A stretch of DNA of 64,000 bases, taken from NCBI RefSeq assembly GCF_014648175.1, contig NZ_BMQP01000020.1, forward strand, positions 80,378-144,377. The letters are read 5' to 3'. Every line of letters begins with the position of its first letter. Positions within the stretch are counted from its first letter, which is position 1. Source of the DNA: Planobispora rosea (GTDB lineage: Bacteria; Actinomycetota; Actinomycetes; Streptosporangiales; Streptosporangiaceae). Below are positions 7,992 to 16,499 of this stretch, piece by piece. The notes below the pieces were generated by a model. It made no database searches and was not told where the DNA came from. It was given only the letters and a program-made list of their open reading frames with translations. A program made the position numbers and the translations under genes.

Positions 7992-9659
7992 CTAACGCCG
8001 CCTCCGATGCCGTCCCGCCATCCTCTGCCTCACCGTCAGTGTGAACGGAACCGCGCCGCTCGTCACCAGCCCCAGGAGCAGGAGGGCCGAGGGGACCATG
8101 GCCGGTTCGAGAGGGGCTCCCTCGCGCCGCGGCGTTTCGAGGTCGGGGGTCTCGCCGCTGGTCGGTGTCGTGACCGGCGTCGTGGTCGGTGTCGAGACCG
8201 GCGTCGAGGCCGGCGGCGTGGTCGGACGCGTGGTCTGGGGCGGCGTCGGAGTAGGCGTCGGTGTGCGGGTGGGGGGAGTGGACGGCCCTTCCGGAAGGAC
8301 GGTGGGCCCGCCGTCCTCCTCCGTCGGGGTGGGCGTCGGCTTCTTCGTCGGCCTCTTCGTCGGACTCTTGGTCGGCTTCCGGCTGGGCGTCGCCGACGGT
8401 TTGGGCGTCGGGGCGGTGGCGGCGGCGGTGGGCGCCGCCGGCGGAGGGTCGGCGACTCCGCTCGCGGTCGTGTCAGGAGTCGGCTCGGGGCTCTCCTCCA
8501 CGGGCTCGTCCGTGGGCTCGTCCGCGGGCGCCTCGGTCTCCTCGTCGGGGAGGGCCGTCTCCACCGGGAGCGACGCCGCCGCGGTCGGAGTGGTGACCGA
8601 GCTCTGGGGGTCGAGTTCGGTGCTGCCGGAACCGGACAGCAGGGCGGCCACCACGGCGATCACCGCGACGGCTCCGGCGCCGATCGCGATCTTGGCGCCC
8701 ATCCTGCTCAGCAGCGACGCGGAGTCGGCGTCATCCAGCTCGGTCTCCGCGATCGAGGTGTCGGCCTCCGGAGCCTTCTCCTCACGGGGGAACAGCGCCG
8801 CCAGCAGTCCGGCCAGTCCGGCGAGCCGGCGGCGTCCGCGTTCCTGCCAGTCCGGGCCGTAGGCGTCGGCGGCCACGGCCTCCAGCTCGGTGAGGAAGGC
8901 CGCGGCGGTCGGCGGACGGTCGGACGGGTCCTTGGCCAGGCCGCGCTCGACCAGGCCGCGGAGCCCGGCCGGGACTTCGTCGACGGGGGGCGGCATGGCC
9001 TGGTGCTGCCGGGCCAGCGCGGGAATGCTCTTCGCCCGGAAGGGCCGGGCGCCCGTCAGGCACTCGAAGAACACGACGGTGGCCGCGTAGACGTCGGTGG
9101 CCGGTCCGGCGGGGGAGCCCGTCCACTGCTCGGGCGCCATGTAGGGCGGGGTGCCCGCGGGGGCCTCCCCGTCGCCGGAGCGGACCGCGATGCCGAAGTC
9201 GACGAGCCGGCTGGTGCCGTCGGCCTCGACCAGGACGTTCTCCGGCTTGAAGTCGCGGTGCACGACCCCGGCCCTGTGCGCGGAGGACAGGCCCAGGAGC
9301 GAGCCCTTGAGCACCAGCAGCGCGGCCTCGGGGCCGGTCGGTCCCTCCGAGCGGAGGATGGCGCGCAGGGAGACGCCGTCCACCAGTTCCATCACGATGG
9401 CCGCGCCCTGGCCGCTCTCCACGTAGTCGTACAGCCGTACGGTGTGCTGGTCCCGCAGGCTGTGCAGCAGCCGGGCCTCGTGCCGGAAGCGGGCCACGAA
9501 GCTGACGTCGCCGCGAAGGTCGTCGGACAGATACTTGATCGCGACCAGAACGCCTTCGGCATCGTGCCGGGCCATCACCACGCGCCCACCGGCGCCGGCT
9601 CCCAGCTCGCGAATCTCCGTGTAACCGGGGACTCGCCAGGCCGATGACGTGCCGTACAT
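7992..9659 (-). CDS. Eukaryotic-type Ser/Thr protein kinase, membrane-bound
   Basis: A 555-residue kinase with intact catalytic motifs: loop GAGAGGRV (20-27), VAIK lysine 42, HRDFKPEN (134-141), DFG (154-156) and MAPEQWTG (174-181). After the kinase domain comes a helix (KIAIGAGAVAVIAVVAALL). An extracytoplasmic region very rich in Pro, Thr and Lys follows, then a second C-terminal hydrophobic segment ending in RHRRRR. ATG 9659 is chosen because GAGGAG lies 7 nt upstream; the open frame starts 10 codons earlier without an RBS. It is a close paralogue of the next kinase, so local duplication is likely. Confidence 0.9.
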   Translation of the reverse strand: MYGTSSAWRVPGYTEIRELGAGAGGRVVMARHDAEGVLVAIKYLSDDLRGDVSFVARFRHEARLLHSLRDQHTVRLYDYVESGQGAAIVMELVDGVSLRAILRSEGPTGPEAALLVLKGSLLGLSSAHRAGVVHRDFKPENVLVEADGTSRLVDFGIAVRSGDGEAPAGTPPYMAPEQWTGSPAGPATDVYAATVVFFECLTGARPFRAKSIPALARQHQAMPPPVDEVPAGLRGLVERGLAKDPSDRPPTAAAFLTELEAVAADAYGPDWQERGRRRLAGLAGLLAALFPREEKAPEADTSIAETELDDADSASLLSRMGAKIAIGAGAVAVIAVVAALLSGSGSTELDPQSSVTTPTAAASLPVETALPDEETEAPADEPTDEPVEESPEPTPDTTASGVADPPPAAPTAAATAPTPKPSATPSRKPTKSPTKRPTKKPTPTPTEEDGGPTVLPEGPSTPPTRTPTPTPTPPQTTRPTTPPASTPVSTPTTTPVTTPTSGETPDLETPRREGAPLEPAMVPSALLLLGLVTSGAVPFTLTVRQRMAGRHRRRR

Positions 9660-9741
9660 AACGGTCTCCTCAATTGCCTGGGCCCCCACCCGTAACAGAC
9701 GGACCGTAGTTTAGCCATAAGATCACGGATTCCGCTGATTA

Positions 9742-9760
9742 ATCGATACTTGGTATCGAT
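9742..9760. promoter_or_regulatory. Perfect 8-bp inverted repeat between the two kinase genes
   Basis: ATCGATAC (9742-9749), loop TTG, GTATCGAT (9753-9760). It lies about 80 bp upstream of the start of the first kinase and 20 bp after the stop of the second. The surrounding bases are unusually AT-rich. It could be an operator or part of a terminator; there is no T-tract. Confidence 0.45.
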
Positions 9761-9780
9761 GGCGGGGCTATGACCAGGAA

Positions 9781-11694
9781 TTATCTGATTTGACCGGGCG
9801 TCGGGGTCTTCTTCGGCACCGGGGTCTTCTTCGGCACCGGGGTCTTCTTCACCACCGGGGTCCTCTCCGGCGCGGGGGTCTTCTTCGGCGGCGGAGCGGC
9901 CGTCGGCTTGCCGGAGTCCTGAGGGGACGGCTTCTTCCCGGGGTCACGGGTGGTCTGGGGCTCGGGCGTAGGCGTGGGCTTCGGGCTCGGGCATGCGGGG
10001 GTCCGGCCCCGTACCTGGTCGGTCCGGCCCGAGGGGAGTCCGGTCGCCACCGCGCTCCAGCTTGAGCCGCAGGCCACCTTCGGGAAGGTGAATCTGACCG
10101 TCGGGGCGTAGGCCGACGCCCCGGACAGCGGCACGACCGTCCGCTGGACGGCCCGGCCCGCCCGGAAGACGACGCGCAGGCGCACCGGCCGGGTGTTCGC
10201 GGCCTTCACGGAGACCGATACGACGGCCGTGCCCCTGGCGTTGAGCGTGGCCCGCACCACGTCCACCCGCCGGACCTCCGGAGCGGGGGGCGATGGGGAT
10301 GTGGGGATCGGTGTGGGTGTGGGGCTCGGTGTGGGAGTCGGGGTCGGTGTGGGAGTCGGGGTCGGGGTCGGGGAGGCCGGTGGGTTCTCCGAGGGGGTGG
10401 CGGTCGGCGAGGCCGCCGGTGTCCCGCCGGAGACGTCCGTCGTCGTGGTGGCGGACGGGCCGGGAGCGTCGGGTGCCCCGCCGGGAGGACCGCCGGGCCC
10501 GGACGCCTCGCCCGGGGGTGATCCGGTGCCGGCCGAGGGACCGGAGGAGTCCGGGGACGGCGGAGACGCCGGCGGCGGGGACGACACCGGGGGTGAGACC
10601 TCCGGGGCCGGGAATCCCGGCGGCGCGGACGAGGGCGGCGCGGTGGCGGCGGCGATGTCGATGACCTGGGCCTGCGGGGGGCGGCCGGAGGCCAGCACGT
10701 AGGCGCTGACGCCGATCGCGACGAGCGCCAGCCCGGCGCCGGTGAGTATGCCCGCCGACTTGCCTCGGGCCGCGTCCAGCACGGTGCGGAACAGGGTGGT
10801 TCCGCCCGAAGGCTGCGGGGGACCGCCCCGGAAGAGCAGCGGGAGCAGCGACGCCAGCGCGGCCAGACGGCGGCGTCCCCGCTCCTCCCAGTCCTCGCCG
10901 TAGCCGGCCACCGCCGCCGCCTCCAGCTCGGCCACGAAGCCGGCGGCGGTGGCCGGCCGGTCCAGCGGGTCCTTGGCCAGGCCCCGGGCGACCAGCACCC
11001 GGACCGGTTCCGGCACCTCCTCGACCGGGACGGGGATGTTCATGTGCTGGTACAGCAGCACGGCACGTTCGGTCGCCCGGTACGGCCGGTGCCCGGTGAG
11101 GCACTCGAAGAAGACCACCGTGGCGGCGTACACGTCCGTGGCGGGGGAGGCCGGGGAGCCCGTCCACTGCTCGGGCGCCATGTAGGGCGGGGTGCCCGCG
11201 GGCCGGTCCGTCTCACCGGCGCGTACGGCGATGCCGAAGTCGACCAGCTTGCTCGCGCCGTCCCCCTGGACGAGCACGTTCTCCGGCTTGTAGTCGCGGT
11301 GCACCAGGCCCATCGTGTGCGCCGCGGCCAGGCCCATGAGCGAGCCCTTGAGCACGACGAGAGCCGCCTCCGGCCCGGTGGAGCCGTGTTCGCGGATCAG
11401 CTCGCGCAGGGAGACGGCGTGGACGAGCTCCATCACGATCGCGGCGTTCCCGGCCTCCTCTACATACTCGTAGAGCCGGGCCACGTTCGGGTCGGCGAGC
11501 TCCACCAGGAGCCTGGCCTCGTCCCGGAACCGGGAGAGGAAGTCCGGGTCACCCCTGAGATCCTCCGCCAGGTATTTGATCGCGACCTCGACGCCGGAGA
11601 CGTCGTGCCGGGCGAGCACCACCCGGCCGCCGCCCCCCACGCCGAGCTCGCGCAGCTCGGTGTATCCGGGCAGGCTCCATGCGCTGGCGGTCAT
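9781..11694 (-). CDS. Eukaryotic-type Ser/Thr protein kinase, membrane-bound
   Basis: A 637-residue kinase. Motifs: GVGGGGRV (18-25), AIK lysine 40, HRDYKPENVL (132-141), DFG (152-154), APEQWTG. A transmembrane helix (GAGLALVAIGVSAYVLASG) leads to a long outer part of Ser/Pro/Gly and PTPTPT runs. A beta-rich segment of about 90 residues with two Cys (VACGSS, TPACPS) follows, then a Lys/Pro tail with repeated VPKKTP units. ATG 11694 has GGAGGG 5 nt upstream. Probably senses an envelope signal through the outer domain; the ligand is unknown. Confidence 0.9.
   Translation of the reverse strand: MTASAWSLPGYTELRELGVGGGGRVVLARHDVSGVEVAIKYLAEDLRGDPDFLSRFRDEARLLVELADPNVARLYEYVEEAGNAAIVMELVHAVSLRELIREHGSTGPEAALVVLKGSLMGLAAAHTMGLVHRDYKPENVLVQGDGASKLVDFGIAVRAGETDRPAGTPPYMAPEQWTGSPASPATDVYAATVVFFECLTGHRPYRATERAVLLYQHMNIPVPVEEVPEPVRVLVARGLAKDPLDRPATAAGFVAELEAAAVAGYGEDWEERGRRRLAALASLLPLLFRGGPPQPSGGTTLFRTVLDAARGKSAGILTGAGLALVAIGVSAYVLASGRPPQAQVIDIAAATAPPSSAPPGFPAPEVSPPVSSPPPASPPSPDSSGPSAGTGSPPGEASGPGGPPGGAPDAPGPSATTTTDVSGGTPAASPTATPSENPPASPTPTPTPTPTPTPTPSPTPTPIPTSPSPPAPEVRRVDVVRATLNARGTAVVSVSVKAANTRPVRLRVVFRAGRAVQRTVVPLSGASAYAPTVRFTFPKVACGSSWSAVATGLPSGRTDQVRGRTPACPSPKPTPTPEPQTTRDPGKKPSPQDSGKPTAAPPPKKTPAPERTPVVKKTPVPKKTPVPKKTPTPGQIR
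9803..9892 (-). repeat. 18-nt tandem repeats coding the kinase Lys/Pro tail
   Basis: Unit GGGGTCTTCTTCGGCACC occurs twice intact and then in degenerate copies. It encodes the repeated KKTPVP peptide at the C terminus of the kinase. Copy number may vary between strains. Confidence 0.75.
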
Positions 11695-11768
11695 CGCGCC
11701 CTCCACCGGTTCGGGTGCGTCCTCCTACTGAGACGTACGTTTCCACCGACTGGTTGGCGTGGGAAGCC

Positions 11769-12422
11769 TTACCGGATGGCTATGGTTCGGGACGAGATGT
11801 GCTCGGGCACGGTCAGGTCCACGGTCATCACCGGGTCCGGTTCGGGGACGCCCCAGCTCGTGCGGAGCGGCAGGACGCCGGCCCAGATCGGCAGCGCGTA
11901 GTCCTCCCCGTCGTCGACCGGCGGGCCCTGACGCACCTTCACCGAGGCCTCCTCGAGGGAGAGGGCGAGCACCGCCGTGGCGGCGAGCTCCTTGCGGGTC
12001 GGCGGGCGGACGGCGTCCCACTGACCGGGGGCGAGCTGTTCGGTGATCGCGCGCAGACCCGCCAGGTGCTCCTCGGGGTCCTCCACGAGGCGCGGGCGGC
12101 CGTAGACCATGGCGGAGCGGTAGTTGACCGAGTGGTGGAAGGCCGAGCGGGCCAGCACGACGCCGTCCAGATGCGTGACGGTGACGCAGACCTCGCCGCC
12201 GGAACCGCCCGTGCGCAGGGAGCGGGACCCGGTGGAACCGTGCAGGTAGAGGGTGTCGCCGATGCGGCCGTACCCGGTGGGGACGACCATGGGGAAGCCG
12301 TCGACCACGACGCCGAGATGGCAGATCAGTCCGGCGTCCAGCACGGCGTAGAGGTCGTCGCGGTCCGTGCGGGCCCGGTTCTTGCCGCGGAGAAGGGTGG
12401 TACGGGAGGTCGTCGAGAGCAT
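11769..12422 (-). CDS. Pyridoxamine 5'-phosphate oxidase family protein (NimA-like)
   Basis: A 217-residue flavin split-barrel protein. Segments RDDLYAVLDAGLICHLGVVVDGFP, MVVPTGYGRIGDTLYLHGSTGSRSL and the HHSVNYRSAMVYGRPRLV strand match the PNPOx-like/NimA group. Members bind FMN or heme-like cofactors; the real substrate is unknown. It is divergent from the MocR regulator with only 67 bp between starts, a typical regulator-target arrangement. It is therefore the most likely target of that regulator. Confidence 0.85.
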   Translation of the reverse strand: MLSTTSRTTLLRGKNRARTDRDDLYAVLDAGLICHLGVVVDGFPMVVPTGYGRIGDTLYLHGSTGSRSLRTGGSGGEVCVTVTHLDGVVLARSAFHHSVNYRSAMVYGRPRLVEDPEEHLAGLRAITEQLAPGQWDAVRPPTRKELAATAVLALSLEEASVKVRQGPPVDDGEDYALPIWAGVLPLRTSWGVPEPDPVMTVDLTVPEHISSRTIAIR

Positions 12423-12436
12423 GACCCTAATCTAGG

Positions 12437-12469
12437 AAGAAGTGGACATAGGAAACATATCCACTTCTT
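12437..12469. promoter_or_regulatory. Probable MocR operator (perfect 10-bp inverted repeat)
   Basis: AAGAAGTGGA at 12437-12446 and TCCACTTCTT at 12460-12469, with a 13-nt spacer. It lies centrally between the divergent PNPOx-like and MocR genes, so one protein bound here could block both promoters. The symmetry also shows that the upstream GTG at 12442 in the MocR frame is operator, not a start codon. Confidence 0.7.
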
Positions 12470-12489
12470 GTCGCTTACAGGAGACCACT

Positions 12490-14031
12490 TTGCCGTCCGT
12501 CTCACCTGCCGATCCACCGGTCTCCGCCCGGCTGGTCGACCTCCCGGTCCACGTGGACCGGGAACTCCCGGTCCCGCTCTCCACCCAGCTCGGTGATCAT
12601 CTCCGGGCCGCCATGCGGGACGGCACCCTGAAGTCCGGCGAGCGCCTGCCCTCCACCCGGGCGCTCGCCCGCCAGCTCGCGGTCAGCCGTACCGTCGTCA
12701 CCGAGGCGTACCAGCAGCTCTACGCCGAGGGGTGGATCGAGGGGCGCCACGGCTCCGGCACGTACGTGGCCGACCTGACCGTCCCCGCACCGCCCGGCGC
12801 CGTCACCCCCGGCTCCGGGCCCCGCGTTCCCCGGCCGGGGAGCGGACACGGCCCGGGGCGGGAGCGCGGGTACGGCGGCGCGGCGCCGGAGGAGAACGGC
12901 GCGGCGCGGTGTGAGCGGGATGTCCCGTGGCGGGCGGACGGGCGAGGCGCGGCGCCGCCGTACGGTGAGGAGATCATCAACCTGCGGCCGGGGCAGCCGT
13001 GGGTGAAGGACTACGACGAGGCCGCATGGCGCAGGGCGTGGCGGCAGGCGGCGGAGCTGCCGCCGGGGGAGGACCCGGATCCGTACGGGCTGCCCCGGCT
13101 CCGGGAGGCGCTGGCCGGGCACCTGCGCAGGAGCAGGGGCGTCCTGGTCGGCCCGGAGAACATCATGATCACTCGGGGTACCGGCAACGGCCTCGACCTG
13201 GTCGCCGCCACCGTCCTGCGTCCCGGCGACCGGGCGGGTGTCGAGGAGCCCGGCTACCGGGTGGCCAGGAACGTCTTCGCGGCCCGGGGCGCCGAGATCG
13301 TCCCCTGCCCGGTCGACGGGGACGGCGTCCTGGTGGACGACCTCCCCGATGATCTACGCGTGCTGTACACCACGCCCGCCCACCAGTACCCCCTCGGCGG
13401 GCGCCTGCCCATCCCGCGCCGCGAACGCCTGCTCGCCTGGGCCCGCCGTGCCGGCGCGCTCGTCGTGGAGGACGACTACGACGCCGAGTTCCGCTACGAC
13501 GTCGCCCCGCTGCCCGCCCTGTACGGCCTCGATCCGGGCCGGGTGATCCTGGTGGGCACCCTGTCCAAGAGCCTCTCCCCGGACGTCGGCGTCGGCTGGC
13601 TGGTCGCCGCCCCCGATCTGCTCGACGCCGTCGCCCGGACCCGCCACATCCTGGCCGACCGGACCTCGGGCCCGGCCCAGCAGGCGGTGTCCGTCCTCAT
13701 CGAGCGCGGCGACCTGGACCGGCACCTGCGCCGCATGCGGCTGGAGTACGCCCGGCGCAGGGCCGCGATCGTGGAGGTTCTCGGCTCCCGGGTGATGGGC
13801 GACACCGCGGGGCTGCACGTCATGGTGGAGCTGCCCGAGCACGCGGTCCCGGCCGTGGTCGAGGCCGCCCGCGCACGCGGCGTGCTGCTCGACACGACGG
13901 CCCGCCACCATCACGGGCCGCCGCGCCGGCACGGTCTCGTCCTCGGGTACGGCTCGGCCTCCCTCTCCCAGGTCAGGCGGGGGATCGTGATCCTGGCGGA
14001 GCTGCTGGGCCAGGTGGAGGTCACGGGCTGA
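12490..14031 (+). CDS. MocR-family (GntR-HTH/aminotransferase) transcriptional regulator
   Basis: A 513-residue PdxR/MocR-type regulator. An N-terminal GntR winged helix (PVPLSTQLGDHLRAAMRDGTLKSGERLPSTRALARQLAVSRTVVTEAYQ.., about 30-85) is followed by a Gly/Arg-rich linker and a PLP-binding fold-I aminotransferase domain. VVEDDYDAEFRYD and GTLSKSLSPDVGVGW carry the cofactor Asp and Lys. Such proteins sense PLP or an amino-compound adduct. TTG 12490 is chosen: CAGGAG lies 6 nt upstream, and earlier in-frame starts fall inside the palindrome. The stop overlaps the convergent DegT-like gene by 11 bp. Confidence 0.9.
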   Translation: MPSVSPADPPVSARLVDLPVHVDRELPVPLSTQLGDHLRAAMRDGTLKSGERLPSTRALARQLAVSRTVVTEAYQQLYAEGWIEGRHGSGTYVADLTVPAPPGAVTPGSGPRVPRPGSGHGPGRERGYGGAAPEENGAARCERDVPWRADGRGAAPPYGEEIINLRPGQPWVKDYDEAAWRRAWRQAAELPPGEDPDPYGLPRLREALAGHLRRSRGVLVGPENIMITRGTGNGLDLVAATVLRPGDRAGVEEPGYRVARNVFAARGAEIVPCPVDGDGVLVDDLPDDLRVLYTTPAHQYPLGGRLPIPRRERLLAWARRAGALVVEDDYDAEFRYDVAPLPALYGLDPGRVILVGTLSKSLSPDVGVGWLVAAPDLLDAVARTRHILADRTSGPAQQAVSVLIERGDLDRHLRRMRLEYARRRAAIVEVLGSRVMGDTAGLHVMVELPEHAVPAVVEAARARGVLLDTTARHHHGPPRRHGLVLGYGSASLSQVRRGIVILAELLGQVEVTG

Positions 14032-15151
14032 CGGGCGGGGCCGGAGCGAGGGCGCGGAGCACGGGCATCGCGCGCCGGGCGTACAGCGGGTCGACCGGGA
14101 GCACGTGCCGCCCCCACCAGCGCGCGACCGCGGGAGCGGGCGAGGCCTCGGTGAACTCCGGCAGGTAGTCGTCGTAGGGAGGGTCGTAGAGGTAACCCGT
14201 CGCCACGCCGCGCCGTTCCAGGTCGGCGATGGCCGCGTCCCGGTCGGAGACCAGCAGCGGCACCCGGAACAGCGGCTGCTCAAGATGATCCCGTACGGCC
14301 GCCGCGGCCGTCGGCAGCTCGGCCAGGAGCCGCACCCCGGCGATCCGCCGTTCACGCTGCCGGTCCAGGGTCCGCAGCCGCCTCGACTGGTACCAGCGCG
14401 ACAGGTGGCCCCGCCGGGTCCGGTAGTCGTGCAGGTCGGCCCGGACCCAGGAGTCGAAGGCCGGCAGGTCGGGGGCCTGCTTCAGCGCCAGCCGCACGTC
14501 GTCGGGGCGCGGGGCGATGCGGTAGCCCTCCCGCTCCTCCTCCAGGCCCAGGCCGCGCGAGAGCCTAAGCGCGGGCCGGACCATGCCGAGGCGGAGCGCC
14601 GCGTGCCTGGCCATCGAGGTCAGCACGGAGCAGATCTCCCCGGCGAACGCCCTCGGCAGCATCAGCCGGTCCCGCTCACGCTCCAGCGCCCGCAGGTCCG
14701 ACTCGTGCTCGACCGCGAGCACCCCGCCGGAGCCCGCGCCCGGGTGTTTGGAGAGGCTGTAGACCCCGGCGGCGCCGAACGTGCCGAGCGGCCGGCCGCC
14801 GACGGTGGTCTCGATGGCGTGCGCGACGTCCTCGATCAGGACCTTGCCCGCGAAGGCCGAGACCCGGTCGGGCAGGCCGTACAGGTTGGTGGTCAGGACC
14901 GCGTCCACCGCGTCGAGGTCGACCGCGCCGGGATCGATGTTGCCGTCGGCGGGGGAGAGCGGCGCGATCACCGGCCGCAGGCCCGCCGCGAGCACCAGGA
15001 ACAGGATCTCGTCGGCGGAGATCGGTGACATCAGCAGCCGCTCTCCCGGCGAGCACCAGTGGCGCAGGGCGAGATAGAGGCCGAACCGGTTGGACGGCAG
15101 GGCGAGGCAGCGGCGGCCGGTCCTGCCGGCCACCAGGGCTTCGGGTCTCAT
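14021..15151 (-). CDS. DegT/DnrJ/EryC1-like aminotransferase family protein
   Basis: A 376-residue fold-I PLP protein. ADEILFLVLAAGLRPV, TTNLYGLPD, VLIEDVAHAIE (104-114) and YSLSKHPGAGSGGVLAV (131-147, K135 the expected PLP lysine) follow the sugar-aminotransferase pattern. Family members make amino sugars on nucleotide sugars. The N-terminal substrate motif is divergent, so the exact reaction is uncertain. It stands at the left edge of the exopolysaccharide locus, 52 bp downstream of the first CelD-type gene, and is probably co-transcribed with it. Confidence 0.78.
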   Translation of the reverse strand: MRPEALVAGRTGRRCLALPSNRFGLYLALRHWCSPGERLLMSPISADEILFLVLAAGLRPVIAPLSPADGNIDPGAVDLDAVDAVLTTNLYGLPDRVSAFAGKVLIEDVAHAIETTVGGRPLGTFGAAGVYSLSKHPGAGSGGVLAVEHESDLRALERERDRLMLPRAFAGEICSVLTSMARHAALRLGMVRPALRLSRGLGLEEEREGYRIAPRPDDVRLALKQAPDLPAFDSWVRADLHDYRTRRGHLSRWYQSRRLRTLDRQRERRIAGVRLLAELPTAAAAVRDHLEQPLFRVPLLVSDRDAAIADLERRGVATGYLYDPPYDDYLPEFTEASPAPAVARWWGRHVLPVDPLYARRAMPVLRALAPAPPVSP

Positions 15152-15203
15152 CCGAGTGGACCGGATGCGGGTGGGCCGGAGGTCTGCATGTCCGGATGAT
15201 CTC

Positions 15204-16286
15204 CTAGGACTGTACGGAGGCGCGAATCCGGCCGAAGGTCTTGAGCGCCCGGTCGGCGGTGTTGCGCAGCGCCGGGTTGGCCAGGACCGTCCCCCGTGCC
15301 TTGCGGACCGGTACCCGGAGCATCCAGTGCACCCCGGCGCCGGCGGACGGGCGGGCGATCCGGCCCTCCGCCACGTGGTACTCGCCGTTCTTGAGCTTCT
15401 CCTTGTACTCCTTCTCGCCGCGGCCCATGTCGATGATCTGGATTCCGCGCTCGGCGGCCTTCTCCGCCATGCTCAGGTGCTGGATCAGGCCGGGGGAGTA
15501 CTTGGCGTAGGCGGGGTCGTAGGCGGGGAACCAGCCGGCGAGGGTGGTCGCGGTCCGCAGCCCGAAGTGGCCCGCGACCGGGAGACCGTCCACGTAGAGC
15601 ATGTCCATGGCCCCGGCGAAGTGCTCGCTGTCGGTGGCGTGCAGACGCTCGACGAGCTCCACGATCCACGGACGGGCGAAGCGGTCGGTCCGGCCGGTCC
15701 GGCGGTACTGGTCCGTCTTCCAGCCGAGCAGCGTGCGCAGGGCCGCCGTGTCGGTGGTGGCGTGGTCGTAGCGGAGGGGCCCGACGTCCCTCTGGAGCTT
15801 GCGGCTCTTGTAGGCCGTCGTGCGGTAGGTCTTGCCGGAGGTCGCCTTGATCGTCTCGATGTAGGAGTCGTAGCCGGCCCGCATGTCGATGACGGGGGAA
15901 GGATGGCGCGAGTGCCGCAGGGGCAGCAGCGGCTGGCCCGCGACCAGGTGGTCGAACTCGAAGACGGCCAGGCCGCAGGACTTGATCAGCCGGGCCGGGT
16001 CGAACTCCACGTCCTTGGCGTGCACCATCCCCTGCGCGTCGGTCAGCCCGGCGGCCACCGGCTTGCCGATGCCCAGCGGGTGCCGTTCGAACGGGAAGAA
16101 TCCCACCACGTCGGGACCGTCGTGCATGACGGCCACCCGGACGTGGTCGCGCAGGGATCCGACTGTGATCGTGAACTCCGGCGACAGGAAGGGACTGTCG
16201 AAGGCCGGGGACGCGGTCTGGAGGTCCCTCCAGCGATCGATGTCGGACGCTCCGAGCTCGCGTGGGTGAATGATAGAGACGCGCAT
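15204..16286 (-). CDS. CelD/BcsL-type GNAT acyltransferase (copy 1)
   Basis: A 360-residue protein of the COG5653 type, a BioF2-like GNAT fold. Conserved blocks are WRDLQTASPAFDSPFLSPEF (19-38), VAVMHDGPDVVGFFPFERH, SGKTYRTTAYKSRKLQRDVG, WKTDQYRRTGR and GHFGLRTATTLAGWFPAYDPAYAKYSPGL. The GKTYR..KSRKLQR region is the usual acyl-CoA or aminoacyl contact. It is predicted to acylate an exopolysaccharide sugar. It is a clear paralogue of the protein at 25962-27089, sharing the WKSDQYRRTGR and FGLRTA blocks. Its promoter region carries the shared 18-nt motif. Confidence 0.82.
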   Translation of the reverse strand: MRVSIIHPRELGASDIDRWRDLQTASPAFDSPFLSPEFTITVGSLRDHVRVAVMHDGPDVVGFFPFERHPLGIGKPVAAGLTDAQGMVHAKDVEFDPARLIKSCGLAVFEFDHLVAGQPLLPLRHSRHPSPVIDMRAGYDSYIETIKATSGKTYRTTAYKSRKLQRDVGPLRYDHATTDTAALRTLLGWKTDQYRRTGRTDRFARPWIVELVERLHATDSEHFAGAMDMLYVDGLPVAGHFGLRTATTLAGWFPAYDPAYAKYSPGLIQHLSMAEKAAERGIQIIDMGRGEKEYKEKLKNGEYHVAEGRIARPSAGAGVHWMLRVPVRKARGTVLANPALRNTADRALKTFGRIRASVQS

Positions 16287-16397
16287 GGGCTCCTACTGGT
16301 TTTGGGGTGTGCGGGTTCCCCTACGCCATCCAGCATGGACTCTCCAGCGGACGTGTGCACTGACCAGGATGCTGGGTGGCGCGTAATGTAACGGTAA

Positions 16398-16415
16398 ATG
16401 ATTTACCTGGTAGCA
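16398..16415. promoter_or_regulatory. 18-nt motif shared by the two CelD units (copy 1)
   Basis: Plus-strand ATGATTTACCTGGTAGCA. The copy at 27553-27570 is ATGGTTTACCTGATAGCA, 16/18 identical. It lies 112 bp upstream of the minus-strand CelD gene. Read on the minus strand, a TTGACA hexamer lies just upstream of it (about 16417-16422), so it may sit within a promoter. Confidence 0.55.
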
Positions 16416-16499
16416 GGCTGTCAAAACGCCCGGGATCCTTGCTCCTGCCGAGACGCCGGACTGGCGTGGCTCACCAGAATAGGGTTCTAATAAGGGGCT

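Noticed and set aside
12442..12489. Upstream GTG start for the MocR gene
   Set aside because: It falls inside the perfect inverted repeat; TTG 12490 has a well placed CAGGAG.
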